NCBI GenBank assembly: GCA_022710245.1
Contig: JAKLHH010000514.1
Location: 1-5,990, forward strand
Length of the DNA: 5,990 nucleotides
Origin: Myxococcota bacterium
Lineage (GTDB): Bacteria; Myxococcota; Polyangia; GCA-2747355; JAKLHH01
Direction of reading: 5' to 3'
In this document: positions 4,897-5,990 of the stretch, piece after piece
Layout: the number at the start of each line of letters is the position of its first letter
Numbering within the stretch: position 1 is the first letter of the stretch
The notes under the pieces: generated by a model
The model's database searches: none
What the model was told of the DNA's origin: nothing
The model's input: only the letters and a program-made list of their open reading frames with translations
Made by a program: the position numbers and the translations under genes

Positions 4897-5990
4897 ATGC
4901 TCGAGACCGAGAACAGGCCCAGCGCTCTCCAGCTGCGGCGGCTGCTGCAGGTCTACGCGACCGCGTTGCGGGAGACCCCCACGGACCTGGTGCTGCGCAC
5001 CAAGCTCGCCGAGGTCCTGCGCCTGCTGGGCCGCTACGACGAAGCGATCTCGCTCTACAGCAGCGTCGCCTGGGCGCATGGGATCGCTGGCAACCTCGGT
5101 CAGGCGATCATGATCTGCAAGCTGATCCTGGAGCTGAGCCCTGCGCACTCGGCGACGCAGGAGATGCTGGCGAAGCTCTACGCGAGCAAGCAGATCCGCG
5201 AGCAGAAGCAGTCGGTGCCGGTGGTGAAGATCGGTGGCCAGTGGGTCGCTGACCCACGCCAGAGCAGCCGTGTCTCGGCCGCGAGCCCCTCGCCCACGTC
5301 CCACGCGCAGGCTACCCGCTCCTCCGACGCTCCCGATCTCGGCGAGGAGCCGCCCTTCGAGCCACCGCGCTCGCGGGTCACCCCAGCCCCTGGAATCCTC
5401 GAGCTGCCTTCGGACCCCGTGTCGCCGCCGCGCGGCCGCCTCGCCGAGGAGGCGGAGTGGGCGCGCTCGGCTGCGCGGAGCCCCGGCGGCCAGCCGCCCG
5501 TCGAGCAGGAGTCGAGAGTGCGCGAGGAGGTCACCTCCTACGAGGGGCCTCGCGCGGAGCTGTCCCGACGCCGCATGCGTCGCACCGTCCCGGGCCCTGG
5601 CGATGCGACCCCGGCGCCGGCGCCCAGGACCCGGGCGCCAGCGGGCACGCCGGTGCACGAGGAGCCGCCTGAGGCCGAGGCGCCTGCCGTCGAGAGCGGG
5701 CTCGCGCCGACGTTCAGCCCGGTGCTCCCGACGCCCGAGAGCCTGCCGGCGTACGCGCTGGAGAACACCAAGCTCGAGGAGCTCCCCGAGCAGCGGCGGC
5801 CCAAGCAGCAGCCCGCCCCGCCTGCCCGCACCGATCGGGTCCCGACCGCGACCCCGCCGATCGCCGTCACGGGCGACCGGCAACGCCCGCGGCAGGTCAC
5901 CGGTCCCGGCCTCCCGGCCGATCGCGCGAGCCAGCTGCGCCAGGCAGCGCGCCCCGTCGCGGGCCGCGCTTCGCAGGCGCTCGGCGCGGG
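4897..5990 (+). CDS. TPR protein with long proline-rich tail, 3' end outside the window
   Basis: The frame is open from ATG 4897 to the right edge, giving 364 residues without a stop. Residues about 10-97 form amphipathic helix pairs of the tetratricopeptide type: LRTKLAEVLRLLGRYDEAISLY (33-54, with the G-Y-A-like pattern LGRYDEA) and AHGIAGNLGQAIMICKLILELSP (60-82) followed by ATQEMLAKLYA. From about residue 100 the chain is disordered: rich in Pro, Ala, Arg, Glu and Ser with few hydrophobic residues, likely a cytoplasmic linker to a domain beyond the window. No signal peptide or membrane helix is seen. Myxobacterial proteins with this N-terminal layout often, as I recall, carry a C-terminal cyclic-nucleotide-binding domain; that is inference and cannot be seen here. 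There is no Shine-Dalgarno before the ATG, and the -10 box position suggests a leaderless mRNA. GC-rich third codon positions support the frame, and the long opposite-strand frame from 5883 to 4894 is its shadow. Confidence 0.85.
   Translation, partial: MLETENRPSALQLRRLLQVYATALRETPTDLVLRTKLAEVLRLLGRYDEAISLYSSVAWAHGIAGNLGQAIMICKLILELSPAHSATQEMLAKLYASKQIREQKQSVPVVKIGGQWVADPRQSSRVSAASPSPTSHAQATRSSDAPDLGEEPPFEPPRSRVTPAPGILELPSDPVSPPRGRLAEEAEWARSAARSPGGQPPVEQESRVREEVTSYEGPRAELSRRRMRRTVPGPGDATPAPAPRTRAPAGTPVHEEPPEAEAPAVESGLAPTFSPVLPTPESLPAYALENTKLEELPEQRRPKQQPAPPARTDRVPTATPPIAVTGDRQRPRQVTGPGLPADRASQLRQAARPVAGRASQALGA

Noticed and set aside
4244..5113. A 289-codon plus-strand frame through the repeat array
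   Set aside because: It stays open because the 9/11-bp units contain no stops, and then overlaps the small membrane protein and the TPR gene in another frame. Composition is repeat-driven.
4894..5883. A 329-codon minus-strand frame
   Set aside because: It is the shadow of the TPR/proline-rich gene, which has TPR motifs, a promoter and a better codon pattern.

Overview
The window is a GC-rich (roughly 70%) bacterial chromosome segment. High-GC third codon positions, a lipoprotein-like secreted propeller, a proline-rich TPR protein and roomy repeat-bearing intergenic DNA fit Myxococcota or a related former deltaproteobacterial lineage. That placement is inferred from style; there is no rRNA or other decisive marker in the window.

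Left part (1-1061). The 3' two-thirds of an adenine phosphoribosyltransferase gene (apt, +) runs in from the left edge and is followed by a candidate terminator. Next comes a leader with a perfect 10-bp hairpin, then a small exported or membrane protein of about 101 residues (+). Its signal peptide, short linker and final membrane segment recall the N-terminus of FliP/SctR, but it stops right after that segment. A GC-rich spacer separates it from the convergent genes on the right.

Middle (1062-3871, all on -). Read in transcription order these are tRNA-Arg(CCT) with an encoded CCA end, a probable secreted or lipid-anchored beta-propeller-like protein, and a multi-membrane-spanning glycosyltransferase of the GT39/PMT_2 type. 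The two protein genes form a likely operon. Their junction carries a 23-bp sequence in three tandem copies. Each copy contains a GTGA stop/start overlap, so an ancestral 4-bp coupled overlap seems to have been pulled apart by 46 bp.

Right part (3872-4631) has no convincing gene but is dense in structure: 19-bp and 16-bp tandem repeats (the latter creating a perfect DnaA-box sequence), an AT-rich island with a plausible plus-strand promoter, two further direct-repeat pairs, a 157-bp array of 9-bp then 11-bp units, and a hairpin followed by seven T residues. Rightward of this lie a small single-span membrane protein (+) and, behind a perfect TATAAT box only 9 nt from its ATG, a TPR protein with a long proline-rich tail (+) that leaves the window. 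The TATAAT position suggests a leaderless or nearly leaderless mRNA.

No defence system, mobile element, CRISPR array or recognisable novel gene cluster is visible. The most unusual content is the repeat-rich intergenic region and the duplicated stop/start junction.
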